Source of the DNA: Knufia peltigerae | Taxonomy: Eukaryota; Ascomycota; Eurotiomycetes; Chaetothyriales; Trichomeriaceae | NCBI GenBank assembly: GCA_030247855.1 | Contig: JAPDRN010000047.1 | Location: 62,001-126,000 of the forward strand | Length of the DNA: 64,000 nt | Direction: 5' to 3' | Shown: positions 1-11,453 of the stretch, piece by piece | Layout: each line of letters opens with the position of its first letter | How positions within the stretch are numbered: the first letter of the stretch is position 1 | Translations under genes and position numbers: made by a program | The notes under the pieces: model-generated | The model's database searches: none | What the model was told of the DNA's origin: nothing | Seen by the model: only the letters and a program-made list of their open reading frames with translations

Positions 1-1288
1 TCTTCCGCCTCTGTCTCTTCCAGTGGGTCAAACGCGTATGCCTCTTCAACAAGCTCCGGGCGTACCACTTCAGGATCAAGCACTGCTTCCGCCTCAAGTC
101 TGAGCGTTTACACGACATCGACCGCATCGAAACCTACCACGGCGCCGTCAACAACATCATCGGCCAGCTCCGGCTTCAGTACTGTCTTTGTGGCTCGGAT
201 TTCGACGAGCACGAGTTCAACCACAACGAGTACCACCTCGGTTCCGTTCAGCTCAATGTCAAGTCAAACTACGTCCCAAGCTCGCGTCGGCACTTCTGGT
301 TCTGCTTCGACTTCATCGACATCATTCACCCGTTCTCCATCCCAAGGCAGCGTCAACACCAATTCATCGTCTAAGCTATCGTTGTCGTCGTCGTCGTCGT
401 CGTCGTCATTCAGCACGACCATTCGCACTTCAACCACGAGTATGAGAATGACGACCACCTCTGCCGTAGCAGCATCAACTACGACGTCAACTCTGTCAAC
501 GAGCTCGCCCACCGCGAACCCCTTTCTTCCAAATGTCTATGTTGGTTGTGCGGCCGAGCTCACCAACACTCGTCTACTGTCGAGTGCATCCACGACAAAC
601 TCTAGCATGACGATCGAGTAAGTTTTCTCTCTCCCCGTGTTTCCCCTTCCGAGTCCCTTTCATCCCACGGGTCCGCCGCGGGCGGCGTATTTCCCAAAGA
701 GAAAAGGAAAAAGAAAACGAAAAGAAAAACAAAATCTGACAGTGGAAATTTAGATCATGCCTCTCGTTCTGCACGTCCCAATCCCTCCCTCTGGCGGGGC
801 TCGAGTACGGCCGGGAGTGTTACTGCGCGTCGTCCCTGCCGCCCAACACGGCCCTGAACCTGACGGGCTGTTCCATGCCGTGCGCGGGCGACGCCACCCA
901 GACCTGCGGCGGCCAGTCCCGGTTGAGCGTCTACAACGACACCCTCTTGAGCCCCCCGGGCCCCAAGCCCGTCGTGGCGCCCGGCTACGCTTACCGGGGC
1001 TGCTTCACGGACCCCAGCAGCTCCCAGCGCACCCTGTCCGGTTACAGCACGAGCGACGACGCCATGACCCAGGAACGGTGCGTCGGCGTGTGCGCCGGCC
1101 TCGGCTACACCTTCGCGGGCGTCGAGTACTCCCGGGAGTGCTACTGCTCCGGCACCTTGGGCGTCGTGGCCAACGGGGGCAAGGCCAGCCAGGTCGGCGA
1201 GGGCGACTGCAACATGATCTGCGCGGGTGACAAATCCGAGGTGTGCGGCGGGAGCAGTAGGATCGGTGTTTGGATGGCTTCTTCCTGA
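1..1288 (+). CDS. WSC-domain cell-surface protein, 5' end outside window
   Basis: Exons 1-617 and 754-1288; the intron 618-753 has a GTAAGT donor and TTTAG acceptor and keeps frame. The reading frame is open from base 1, so the start lies upstream; at least 383 residues are visible. The first half is an extended Ser/Thr-rich region, including a poly-Ser run coded by a TCG repeat, of the kind that is heavily O-mannosylated in fungal wall proteins. Two WSC cysteine modules follow. The first is split by the intron and carries GRECYCA and CGGQSRLSVYN; the second carries YRGCFTD, SRECYCSG and CGGSSRIGVW and ends the protein. WSC modules bind wall carbohydrate. No membrane segment follows the WSC repeats, so this is more likely a secreted or wall protein, or the tail of a larger wall enzyme, than a Wsc stress sensor. 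The role of the missing N-terminus is unknown. Confidence 0.88.
384..408 (+). repeat. TCG trinucleotide repeat inside the WSC gene
   Basis: About eight TCG/GTC units code for a poly-Ser run in the Ser/Thr-rich stalk. Length variation would change only the linker. Confidence 0.8.
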
Positions 1289-2272
1289 TTGGAGTTTCTT
1301 GACCCGGCGATGAAATGACGACGATTGTTTTTTTCTTCTTCAATTCAAACTCCCAACGACAACTATACAATTTTGATATACACAGACTACAGAATACTTC
1401 TTACCAACTTCCACTTACTACTTATCTACCTCTTTCAATATTCCTCTCTCTCTCTCTCTCCCTCTCTCTCTCTCTCCCTCTCTCTCTCCCTGTCTCTCTC
1501 CACCTCGTTTTCTCCCCCAATGTCTATTTGCAAGTGTATTTCGTAGTGTCTAGGTAGTCACACTAGGTAGGTAATGATACCCTGGATTGATTTGCCTTTC
1601 AAGAAGATGTCAAGGGCCAACCCGAGACGAAAGAAAAGACTCCCCCGTTACTCAGGAATGTTGTGACATTCGTGACAACAAGAGAGGGGAAAAAGCGACA
1701 GAACTGAATACGTTTGCCTCTAACTAAGTCGTACAGTACAGGAGCAACAACTTCTTGCTTGTGTACGGCTGCTGAATTTGGACATTTATAATTGTCCTCA
1801 CACCTCACCCCATCATCATTGTTGTCCCTCTTCTCTCAACTACAACTTCTCGTGGGTATCGATACATATCTAACGTGATAACGATACTCATGCTGACATG
1901 CAATTCATCCTCGTCCCCCTTCAACAAGAAAACAAAAACCCCCAGCATAAACACCCCATATTGACATGTAAGAAATGGTATCTCAATTAAAGCATCAATC
2001 AACATCAACCACGTCAACGCCAACATCGAAAATTGTTCTTTTGACAATATGCGAGCATCGTCCTCGTATTCCGAACCCATTTGGGGTTTCAAAAGGGTAC
2101 ACATCACCCAATGTTGCTTTGTCGTCGTTCCGAACACAGAGAAATGGTTTCCTGCCTTCTCACGTGCACGTGTGTGTCATCACCGCCATTTCCATCAATC
2201 CTCGAGAGAGAATTTCTCCAAAGACCGGCTCGTCCAGCAATCCTACATTGGAAGTGAATGGAGACCAAAACC
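1289..2272. other. Intergenic, no gene supported
   Basis: This is the shared 3' flank of the WSC gene and the small minus-strand gene. It holds a long CT microsatellite and an E-box-like palindrome at 2161-2172. The short ORFs here show no recognisable domain. Confidence 0.6.
1443..1500 (+). repeat. CT dinucleotide microsatellite
   Basis: An almost uninterrupted polypyrimidine CT tract of about 58 bp in the 3' flank of the WSC gene. Confidence 0.9.
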
Positions 2273-2760
2273 CTAAACCTTGAGAGCGGTCTTCTCGTCA
2301 ATTATGGAGAATGATTGTACTGGTTTGGCGACGGGTCTTTTGACTCGGAAAACGGCATCTTGATCCGACATTCTCCGTCCCAGTGCTCTTTCGACTTTCG
2401 CCCCCAGACTCAATTTGCTCAGGTCGTCTGCCTTTTTCTGACTAGGAATAAACCGCTGTTGTTGAAGGCGTTTATTGTCGAGTCTGTCAAGGCCCTGGGT
2501 GAGATGGCGTATCTCTGCCATGCCGGTCTCCGGGCTGACCACGTTTGCAGATGCCAGGTTATTCGAGTAGTTGGAGGTGGTGGTGGCAAAGCTTGGGGAC
2601 GCAGAGTACGTAGAGTAGCGTTTCGAGGCGCGTTTGGAAGTGACCTGGAAGAAAAACATTAGGACTCAAGTTGACGGATTGTGGTTGACCATGAAGGATT
2701 TCAAGAACGTACACTTGGAGCCATAATAGGCCTTTGAGACTCAAGCGACCTGCGAGACAT
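2273..2760 (-). CDS. Conserved-looking small protein of unknown function
   Basis: Two exons, 2713-2760 and 2273-2644, give 139 residues. The intron 2645-2712 has a GTACGT donor and a CTTCCAG acceptor. The first exon codes only 16 residues (MSRRSLESQRPIMAPS) and continues into VTSKRASKRYSTYSA, a basic and Ser-rich N-terminus. The C-terminal half contains short charged helical stretches and ends SFSIIDEKTALKV. There is no signal peptide, membrane segment or known domain. The clean splice and uniform reading frame support a real gene, and the N-terminus resembles small unannotated proteins I recall from other Pezizomycotina, but I cannot assign a function. The basic, serine-dense start could be a phosphorylated or nuclear segment; that is inference. 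Confidence 0.7.
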
Positions 2761-5088
2761 TGCCTCTTTTGGGGGCTTGGTTGTTATGGATAGTAACCGT
2801 TGTTATGGGCGGCGAGACTGTCAAGTATGGGGTTTCCCGCTGATGTCAAGGCGGCCTTTGCGGTAAGACTAGTAGTCGTTGGTACTCGTAACTCGGATGA
2901 GGTGAACCGTGCACTGGAGTGAGAAGCGGTTCCAAATGTTTACCGCACCGCCGGAGTGGTAAGCGCGAACAGGTGGAGTGTAGTATTATTGATATAGCCA
3001 GACTCTGCTCGAGTACAAATAGAGCAGAGAGGCACCCAGACAGTTTCGAGCCAAACACCGACACAAAGCAACTTGACACCTCCAATTTTTGGTTTGTGAG
3101 AGAGCAGTACTCTTGACACTTTTGCTTTTTTCCCGGACGTTTGGAGCTTTTAGGGGGTTCGTGGACGATGGAGATCTCGAATTTGTATTCGGTAGTACAG
3201 ATGGAATTGTAGAGGCTAGTAGTACTCGTAGAAGGGAAGAGGATAAGTCGTTGGGCTATACTCCGTATGAAGGGCACGTAAAGGGAGAGGAGAAAAAGAA
3301 GAACAGAACGTGCGGTGAGCTGAGAGCGAGGCCGCTGTTTCTAATAGTAGTTTAGGGCTGGAGGAGAAGTATCCGTTGTTTCTGTCAGGCAGAGATGTTT
3401 CTTCGGGGTGTTTTAGCGACGTTCGATTCGTCTCGTAGGAGAGAAAGGCTGGCCAGGGTTGGATCTGGATCTGGGAGCCGAGAGGAAAATACAGCCGCAG
3501 ACACGCACGAGGGAGCGGGAAGAGAAGGTGGACAAGGCGTCAACGACAAGTGATGGATGATGCGAAGGATGGCGTGGGAGTAAGAACTGAGGTGTTACGG
3601 AGTAGAGAAGTCGATACCTGACTGGTTGGTGGCAGTGTGTGTTTGATTGATGATGGGCGGCGCTATGGAGTCGGAAGGAAGGAGACACGACACCAGCTCG
3701 GAGTTTTATGGCAAGGATTGAACTAGTAACCGACTGAGTAGCTACAAGTAGGTAGCTAGGATTGATTGTATCTACAATGCTCGAGTAGTCCGTACAGGAT
3801 CCGTATGCGTAGTTGACATCCCAAGAAGCCTCTGTAAAAGTTGTTTTGGTGTCCCCTCCTTTTGTTTGCCGTACAAGTCACTAGTCACTAGTCTCCGGTT
3901 GCCTCCATTTCAATTCTCACCATCTCTGTCCTTGTTCGTCGAGTCAAGTTCATCCCAGTGGATTCAATTGTCGTCTTTGGGGGCTGCTTCGGGCCCTGGC
4001 AGGTTCCTCGACGGACGACCAGGCCCCTGCCGTCCTTTGGGGCCTTCTTGTTCATTTTTCTTCCCGTAACTGCTCCAGAAACAGCTCCGTATTCTCTGTG
4101 ACGATACGGAGAAGACAAGGATGTGATTGTTTCCACGTGGCCCCTTCAGCTGCATCTCAGACACTATATCGCCAGCCACAAAAGCCTCCCGGCGGTCCAT
4201 TCCTGGGCCAGAACGTGTTTGGCAGCATTCATGGGAATAATGTCAAAAGTCAACGAGAACTGGTACCGAGCAATAAACCTGGTGGCGTTGGGTCAGTCCA
4301 CCGTATTCCAAGAGACGTGAGGCGCGTACCCAGAGGATGTTCAGTAACGTGTACTGTATTGTACATCATCCAAACGGTTTCGATCCGTTGTTCTCGTTAT
4401 ATGTTTAGTATTCCGTTCTACGTCAACCCACAGACGTCATGGGTCGTCAATAATGGGCTGTCCAAGAACCAAATGGCGACACCGATTGGAATAAATCAAA
4501 AGGGCGCCTGAAGGACTGCCGCTATCGTCGTTTCACTAGTTGGGGCGAAACCCGGGTTTTGACCTGCATTCTTCCCCTTGCAAACCCAGCCCTGATCGGG
4601 CATCGATCGCGTGCCTGGCGTGTTTCACAGCATCAGCTGAGCTCCAGAGAAGCGAGCCTAAGGATTCCCTTCTGATCATGCTGCCTTGACCATGGGGTGA
4701 GCCCATGGCGCGTTGCCAGTTGGGTGCACTCCTTGCAGAGACTGGCGGACAATATATTGGACCGAGGAAATGAGCCTGTCAGCCATCAATCCTGTATTTT
4801 TAGTAGCAGCAAGGCACGAAACTCGTAGCATTGATAGAATAGGTAATGTCTGTAACCTGTCGAAAAGAACGAGTTGATAATTGTACTCTGTACGAGTACC
4901 ATCGACTTATCTAAGGCTGAGGCTGTGATGAGCGAAAGAGAGAAAAAGAACGGGACTCTTCCTGACACCAGACTCGCCGACCAGCTTTTGACTCTGTACT
5001 CCGTACACTCCCAACGACTGCCAGACCGTCTCGGAATCTTGGATCCATCCAATACTAGGCATCGCATTCTCGTTCTTGCTTCATTATT
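2761..5088. other. 2.3-kb stretch without a supported gene
   Basis: It contains only short overlapping ORFs with no domain or splice logic. Two or three copies of the TACTCCGTA motif fall here (3259-3267, 3596-3604 as complement, 4997-5005), plus a short CCATGGG/CCCATGG inverted repeat at 4690-4708. It probably combines the promoter and leader of the small gene at 2273-2760 with the 3' flank of the septin-like gene. Confidence 0.5.
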
Positions 5089-7265
5089 TCAGTAATCATT
5101 TCCGAACCATGCCATATGCCATCCTTGCGCCCAGTCATTGATGCTGGCTGTCAAACCCCAAGTCTTCACAGCCCAGAAAGCAATCCCTCCCACCACGCCA
5201 AAACTGCCCATGATCTGAAGAGCAATCCATCCATGCGTGCGCATGCTATCTTGCCAACGCAGCAAGCCCAATGGGTCGTGCATCTGATAGCTGGGGAGTT
5301 CATCAAAGATCATTCCAGACTTGCTGCGCTTGTGTACCAGAGCATGCGAGCCGTCTCGTGACAGGATCTGTCCTTCACGGACTTCTTCACCGAGTCGATC
5401 GACTAGCCAGATCGCTCGTTCTCCTCGAGCCAACCGCTCATATCTTTCTCGCTCACGTTGAAGACTGAGCTGCAATTCACTTGCCCATTTCGACAGTCGG
5501 ACTTGAGCCAAACGCTCTTCGCGTTGAGAGTGATCTGCCACTTTGGCCAGAGCCCAGCTATTGGAAGTATTCAGAGACACCTCTGATCCGACTGGTATCA
5601 GGACACCCGAGTTGCTTAATGATGTTGGCAGAGGTGATATAAGGGTGGAATTGTGCACGGATGCGAGTGACGGTGATGGCATAGAGGTTAGCCTAGGATG
5701 GGCTGCATGCCATGCCACAGACTTGCGTGCCGATGTATGCCGCAGATATGCCACCGTGTCAGGCTCGAACATCTGCTCTACGAGGAGACTCAGCTCCGAC
5801 GGTAGTAATGGCTGGACATACTCGGGTGACATGAGGAGAGATGCGTCCATAGTGTCAAGGTCCGGACCGTTGATCGATGTGACGGTATACGGAGCCACTG
5901 CCATCTCCCTGGCCTCTGGTTCCGACATCAAAGATGTGGGCAAACGCGGTAGAGTGACCGTGCTGAGGTCTATTGATCGTTTGACCAGTTCTTGCTCCTC
6001 CGACGTGAGCAGGTCTGATTTTGCTACAAGTGGGACAACGTTGCATAGCTCTGAAAGTTGCCGGATACGGTCGCAGTCGTCCTGTACATGATCTTGGGTA
6101 CGTCAGTCAATAATCCCAACCGTAGTACTTGGGACAGGGAATACCTTTAGAAACCAAGTACAGAATCACATCGACTTGACACGAGCCACGTCCACTCAAC
6201 AATCCTGAGAACTCGTGGGTAAACTGATTGACGGACGTCATGACGTTCATCAGCTGTTGCTCGAGATAGTGAACAATCCTGTCCAGTTTGACCGAATCGC
6301 TCGTGTCAACGAAGCAGATGTTACGTTCCAGAACAGAATCCCCCATACTCTTCCGTCTCCTTAAGATTCGACTTTCTTCCACGTCCGACCACCAAGCAGG
6401 ATAAGGCTTGGTACTTGCATAGATCTCTGTCACCAAGTCCGGTGCTCCAGGGTGGTGTCCTGCTGACAATCCAGGTTTCGAGGACGATGGTACCGGATCG
6501 ACATGGACTATATCGTCGCATAGCTGGACTATCGACTTGATTAGGGACGTCTTGCCCGTCCCTGCTGCGGTTAGAAGATCCCTATCAACACCTGGGTCCG
6601 GTCCTACCTTTCCTTCCTGCCACCATGATTTTGAATCTCCCCAAACGCTTGCCTCGTTCAGTGAACGGTCTTCGGCTAGGCATCTTGATGCTCGGCATTA
6701 TTAGTTCCGGTTGGCTGTCCTGAACGACTGCCGGTGACTCTATCTCGCTATCTTCACTTGACCCGATCACTTGACTCCCAGTCTCATCGTTGGTCAGTTC
6801 GTCATCGGATTGGTGAAGCGATCTGGACGAGCCGGACTTCGGACTGCTGGGAAGGGAGACATCACGGGACGGTAGAGGCGAAGGAGTGACCTCTCGAACA
6901 TGCTGTGAATGGTTTGTCTCCCCATGTGCGACAGAGGAGCCGCGCCTCACGCGGTCCCCATTACCCGGTCTTATAGTAGATCTCCTTCGACTGCCACTTC
7001 TCACCTCTGCTGCTGGTCGGCTGGCGAGATGTTTGCCAGATGCGTCCGCCTCTTGTATTGTGTCCTGTAGACTGCTTACGGGATAATGTGTAGGCAGGGC
7101 GTTAGTGTTGCTCTCCGATCGTGGTCTGGGACCGTCGGGGTCACGCGAGAGGAAGAATGTAGTTGGTGGAGCGTTGCTGCGCTCACCCGTCATGGAGGGA
7201 GATCCGGCAACGGAGGACTTGCGAGGGCGCAGTTCAGCACTCTCGCAACCGAGTCCAGGCCTCAT
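5089..7265 (-). CDS. Septin-like P-loop GTPase with C-terminal membrane segment
   Basis: Exons 6608-7265, 6145-6561 and 5089-6092 give 692 residues; introns are 6562-6607 and 6093-6144. The N-terminal ~200 residues are disordered and Ser/Pro-rich, starting MRPGLGCESAELRPRKSS with a PTTFFLSRD motif typical of a fungal septin-like group. The G domain begins GRFKIMVAGRK; splicing at the second of two tandem CAG acceptors produces GRKGTGKTS, a correct GxxxxGKT P-loop at about residues 217-224. Later come VDTSD in place of the septin DTPG, and PLVAKSDLLT for the AKAD box. The C-terminus has an Arg/Glu-rich coiled-coil-like region, then a hydrophobic helix (IMGSFGVVGGIAFWAVKTW). A role in membrane-associated septin structures is likely from family knowledge, but the altered switch II suggests weak or absent GTP hydrolysis. 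The start is supported by similarity to the family N-terminus. Confidence 0.85.
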
Positions 7266-7777
7266 CGTTCTGACACATGCAAGTGATTACAGAAAACCCC
7301 GAGAATGATAGAAAGAAGAAGCAGCAGACGATATGCGAGAACGATGTATTTCTAGGTAGATGCCACGATGAGGAAGACCAGGTAGGCTGACCTCCCTGGA
7401 AGGGGTAGATACGAGGTGATGATTGAATGGATCTGCAGCCTGGCTTGACCCCGCGGTTATCGCGGAGTATCGCCTTATCGATCGTCGGTTGCGACGCTTA
7501 CAAAGAGACAAGGATTCAGACATCCGGCATCAACCATTAAAACACTACGAGTACTTCACTTTACCAGTACACATTTCCTGACACTTCCTGAGCATTTCTC
7601 AACCATAATATTTGAAAAACAATATCATTAACTCAGGGTTGTCTCATTAAAAATCAAGCCTAATGTACAGTATCATCCCTATTCTTAAGGTCGTCGTCCG
7701 AGAACTGGTGAAGTAAACCCGCAGACAGAAAGTACATGACCTCGCTGAAATGATACACTACTCCCGTGGTCCTAAGA

Positions 7778-7833
7778 ACTGCATAAGGCCATTCGGGATT
7801 GTCCAAGCCGCTGACCGAATTGTTCCTCATGAG
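7778..7833. repeat. Direct repeat copy A (56 bp)
   Basis: Aligns without gaps to 7902-7957, with 9 mismatches in 56 positions by eye. The shared core includes GCCGCTGACCG and TTCCTCATGAG. Confidence 0.85.
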
Positions 7834-7901
7834 CTGAATGAACATTTTTTCCGAGGAAACTGATGGTTGCTACAATGCAGCCAGTGACACTGACATTTTT
7901 G

Positions 7902-7957
7902 ACTGCATTTGATCAATCGGGATAGTCCATGCCGCTGACCGCATGGTTCCTCATGAG
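7902..7957. repeat. Direct repeat copy B (56 bp)
   Basis: Partner of 7778-7833, with a start-to-start distance of 124 bp. On the minus strand both copies read as a similar short peptide starting L-M-R-N. Confidence 0.85.
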
Positions 7958-8290
7958 GGGACTGAAAACGACCAAGATGAAGAAGAAAAAAAGGACGATG
8001 GTGAAGCCAAGATGCTGTGCATCGCTGAAAAATTCCGGCTGCAGGGCAGAAATGTGCCATCAATGTCTGAAACAAATCGGAATCGAGTCGGCCTATTAAT
8101 CCGAAGCTCGCTATGCCTTGACCTTGCCAGGAAGACATAACGGGAAAACTTTTCGAATGCGCCGTTGCAGAAAGCATTGAAAATCACCCCGTCACTTTTG
8201 TAACGCTGTGCAAATCAATCAGATGGAAAGAAACGCCTCCTAAAAGAGGTTTTGGCCCATGCTTCGTGTCGCAGCAGAGTCATGTGTTGA

Positions 8291-9976
8291 TCAAGGTGCC
8301 TGAGACTGGCCACGTCCCTTTGGGGTCACCGTGCCAGACTTGCCGCCTCTCTGCTGGAGACCTCCGCGGCCAGCATCCTTAGGAAAGTTGGTTTGACTGC
8401 CAGACCGACCGCCCTGCATGCCTCCACGACCGCGCCCAGTCTGGCTACCACCGCGGGTGTAGTTGGCGTTACTACCTCCGTAGGCGTTGGGACGGGGGCG
8501 ACGCTCTTCAACATAGATTTGTTCACTGCCGACGGTGTGAGGGTTAGCAGCAACCGCTGCAGCGTAACCAGCAGGATCAGCAAATTCGACAAAGGCGCAA
8601 TTCTGGTACTGGTGAGCATATTTTACTATGAGATAGAGGGATCGCTTACTCTGGGTCGTGAGACATCAAAATATTTGAGTTCACCATGGTTCTCAAGGAC
8701 CTCTCGTAAGATACGAGCATCGACCTTTTCATTTACATTCTTAATATAAGCAAGTACTGTGCCCTCAGATGCAGCTTTGTTCTGTGGTCGTCCTTTCTTG
8801 CCGTGGTCAGCAGTTTGCCAGCCATTGCTCTGTGAGGTGGGAGTGCTCGAGGTGGTATTGGCCGCTGGCGCAGGTTCGGCTGATGCCTTTGATGCTTGGA
8901 CGGACTGTGAAGCGCGGGCTGCCTTTAGCTGAGTTGTGGGCGTGGTCACAGGCAAAGCTGGAATTGCTGGTGCTTTCGCGCCACCACCAAGCATGCTGGC
9001 CCAAGTCTTCTTGGCTGGTGGTGCTTCGACAGAAGTAGAGGGTGCAGCTTCGGCAGTTGTTTCAGGCTGACTCGCCTCGATGGAAGCGGCCTGCTCTGTG
9101 GTAGCGCTTGCTGCCTTGTCTTCCGCCGAGACGTCTGCAATAGCTTCGTAACTCTCAGACTTCTCAGTCGTCTCTCCAGTGGCATCAGGAACCAGAGCAC
9201 CATTGACCTCGGTTGCAGCAGTCTGAGCTTCTTCTTGCTTGTCTTCTTCCAGCTTCTCGTCAACTGCCTCGGCTGCGGCTTCGGTGACGACTGTCTCCTC
9301 TTGGTTGCTCTCAGCAGCTGGAATACCTGCGGCAGGTGTCGGTGGCTCTTCAACTGGAACCTCCGGCTGTGGCTGCTCATCCTCTACAATCTCGTCGTCA
9401 TCGTTGCTCAGGTAGCGGAAAATGTCATTCAGGACGAAGTACCCGTTCGGTTGCTCGGCGAGGATGAAGGTCTGGACGAACTTATGGTGAGGTTCAGATT
9501 TGTTTGACATTTCTCCGATGACCTGGACCACTATGTTGTTGAACGAGGACTGAGAATCGACGTTGAGGACACGGACTTTGCAATCTTGGAATTCGAGTGC
9601 TTTGATCTTTTCGCTGATAGCCTGCAATTCATCTGTCAGTTAAAATTTCGAGACCATACATCATGTTTTCAAATACCTTTGTGCCTACAGCAGGAACAAC
9701 TTTTTCGGCTTCAACGCCAGTAACCAGCTGTGATTTCTTCGAGTAAAACAGATGTATTTTTTCCGGGCTCTTCGACAGTGTAGTGTAATACTGCTCAACG
9801 AAATACCAACCGATCTCTTGCGGATCTGCCTTCTGAGGATTGGTAGAAGTGGTCGTACTGTGGGAGGCAGTAGAGGTATGGTTTGGCGCAGATGGAGCAG
9901 ATGCAGCAAGCTCGGCTGGCTGAGTATATTGGTTTGTTCCATAGAGGCCATTTGTGCCAATAGTTTCAGCTGCCAT
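8291..9976 (-). CDS. NTF2-like / RRM / RGG protein (G3BP, Nxt3, Bre5 type)
   Basis: Exons 9677-9976, 8650-9621 and about 8291-8602 give roughly 527 residues. Introns are 9622-9676 (GTATTT...TTGCAG) and 8603-8649 (GTAAGC); tandem acceptors at 8603 and 8609 leave a two-residue ambiguity. An NTF2-like domain covers about residues 50-170 (IGWYFVEQYYTTLSKSPEKI, then FVQTFILAEQPNGYFVLNDI). A long acidic, Ala/Glu-rich low-complexity region follows, then an RRM with YIKNVNEKVDARILREVL and CAFVEFADPAGYAAAV. The tail is Gly/Arg-rich (GRGRGGMQGGRSG). This is the order seen in metazoan G3BP and fission-yeast Nxt3; the budding-yeast relative Bre5 is the cofactor of the deubiquitinase Ubp3. A cytoplasmic role in stress granules and Ubp3-type deubiquitination is inferred from the family. 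Confidence 0.93.
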
Positions 9977-11453
9977 GGTGGAGGATCAGTCTAGAGATGG
10001 AGAAGGATGCGAGGGCGAGAATGTTAGGGACTGTCGTAAGGCAAGCGTGGACGAGTTTTATGAGAAGGAGCGAGGTGTCCGTATTGTAAGAAATTCGATT
10101 CACTCCAAAGCAGTGAAAAGGTGTCGGCCACGTGCTGTTTGTGCGTGAAGAGAAGGGAGAAAGCTGCCGGTCTTATGGGATTGGAAAGCTTTTCGCAAAT
10201 CGGAGCAGAGAGTGTCGTAGAACTGGTATCAAAGTGCCGAAAGATTAGGATGCCAATAGCAGTGATTTTGAAATGCAGTGAGATGAATTAATTCAACGTA
10301 AGGGAGTCGAGTGATGGGTGCGGCTCGCGAGATAGAAAAATATTGCTGCGGAGAACTAGCCGCTTATTGGCAGACGGCGGAGAGGTTCAACTTCGATGCT
10401 AAGTCCGAACTTGATGTAGATCCATCTATAAAGGATGGAGTATTCGGTATTTTTAAGACACTACCGGGATCATTATTCATGGTACTTATCAGGCTTATAT
10501 CACCTCTAAACGAACCAACTTGAGATTAATTTCATATGATGTTTATCACTCGAAAAATGAAGCATCACCTTTCACGAGTCTGCAAACGGAGACGTGGTAG
10601 TAAGGTGGAAGTCGATGCAGGTGTCGCAACTTAACATCAGCATCATAAGAATGCGATAGATGAAGTGAATAAATCTTTATCAATTCTTGATTGATACTGT
10701 TGAGAGCATCTGATATTCAGCTAGCCCGTTGGCGCAGGAATTGACCGTGAGAAAAGAGTCCGAAGCACATTCGGATATCCCCAAAAAGGTGTTCTTTCAT
10801 TCTTTCGTCCTTAAGCCATCGATCTATTGATAAGCCATCAGGCAGGTGATTAAACAATTGGTTGCCCGTTACCAGGTGGTCTCTGTCCCTGACTACTTCT
10901 TACTGAGCCGTTAAACAATACCAAAATCGGCGTATGACAGACCGTCGAAGTTCAAATCGTCAAGGCCTCCCTCGAATCGACTGACTGATGGGCACGTTTC
11001 TTCGCGTACGAAACGTAACGAAGGCCAGTGTCGGTAAAATAACCTCCATTGCTTCATTCACGTAAAATTAGCTTCTTCGCTCATTATGTCAGTGATACGG
11101 CATGGGGTATATAGAAGAGGCTTACAGAAACGGAACACAATGCTGGAGAAACTGCTGCTCGCTTTCAGACGACAGCAATTATCATCTCTAGCTGCAACAG
11201 GAGCAAGAAGCTGGAAACCAGTCAACGCGATTTGGATGTTGTGGCTCGCTTGCACGCAATCGTACAAGCTATGATTATAAGGTATAGCTTATAGGTTGGA
11301 CATTGACCGAGGAGCATTCCTGGTACAGTTTCGTTTGGCTGATCTTGAGGCGATCAGAGAAAAAGGCCAGCAGCAGCCCTGCCGTTAGCTTTAAGGGTGA
11401 TGTTAGTAGATTCGTCTCACGCAGAAACTTGGTTTGTTGAGCAGATTCGTGCT
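9977..11453. other. 1.5-kb gap without a supported gene
   Basis: Promoter side of the NTF2/RRM gene and 3' flank of the DUF5321 gene. Short ORFs only; no RNA gene was recognised. Confidence 0.5.

Larger units (their letters stand above)
7266..8290. other. Septin-gene leader and duplicated segment
   Basis: On the minus strand, 7287-7523 holds an ATG-initiated 78-codon ORF ending 21 bp before the septin-like start codon, a possible upstream ORF. The remainder carries two copies of a diverged 56-bp direct repeat. No other gene is supported. Confidence 0.5.

Noticed and set aside
2846..4511. Several 60-140-codon ORFs on both strands
   Set aside because: Overlapping, biased composition, no domain, no coherent splicing.
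8326..8619. 97-codon minus-strand ORF at the end of the NTF2/RRM gene
   Set aside because: It is another frame of the true last exon, which codes the RRM end and RGG tail.
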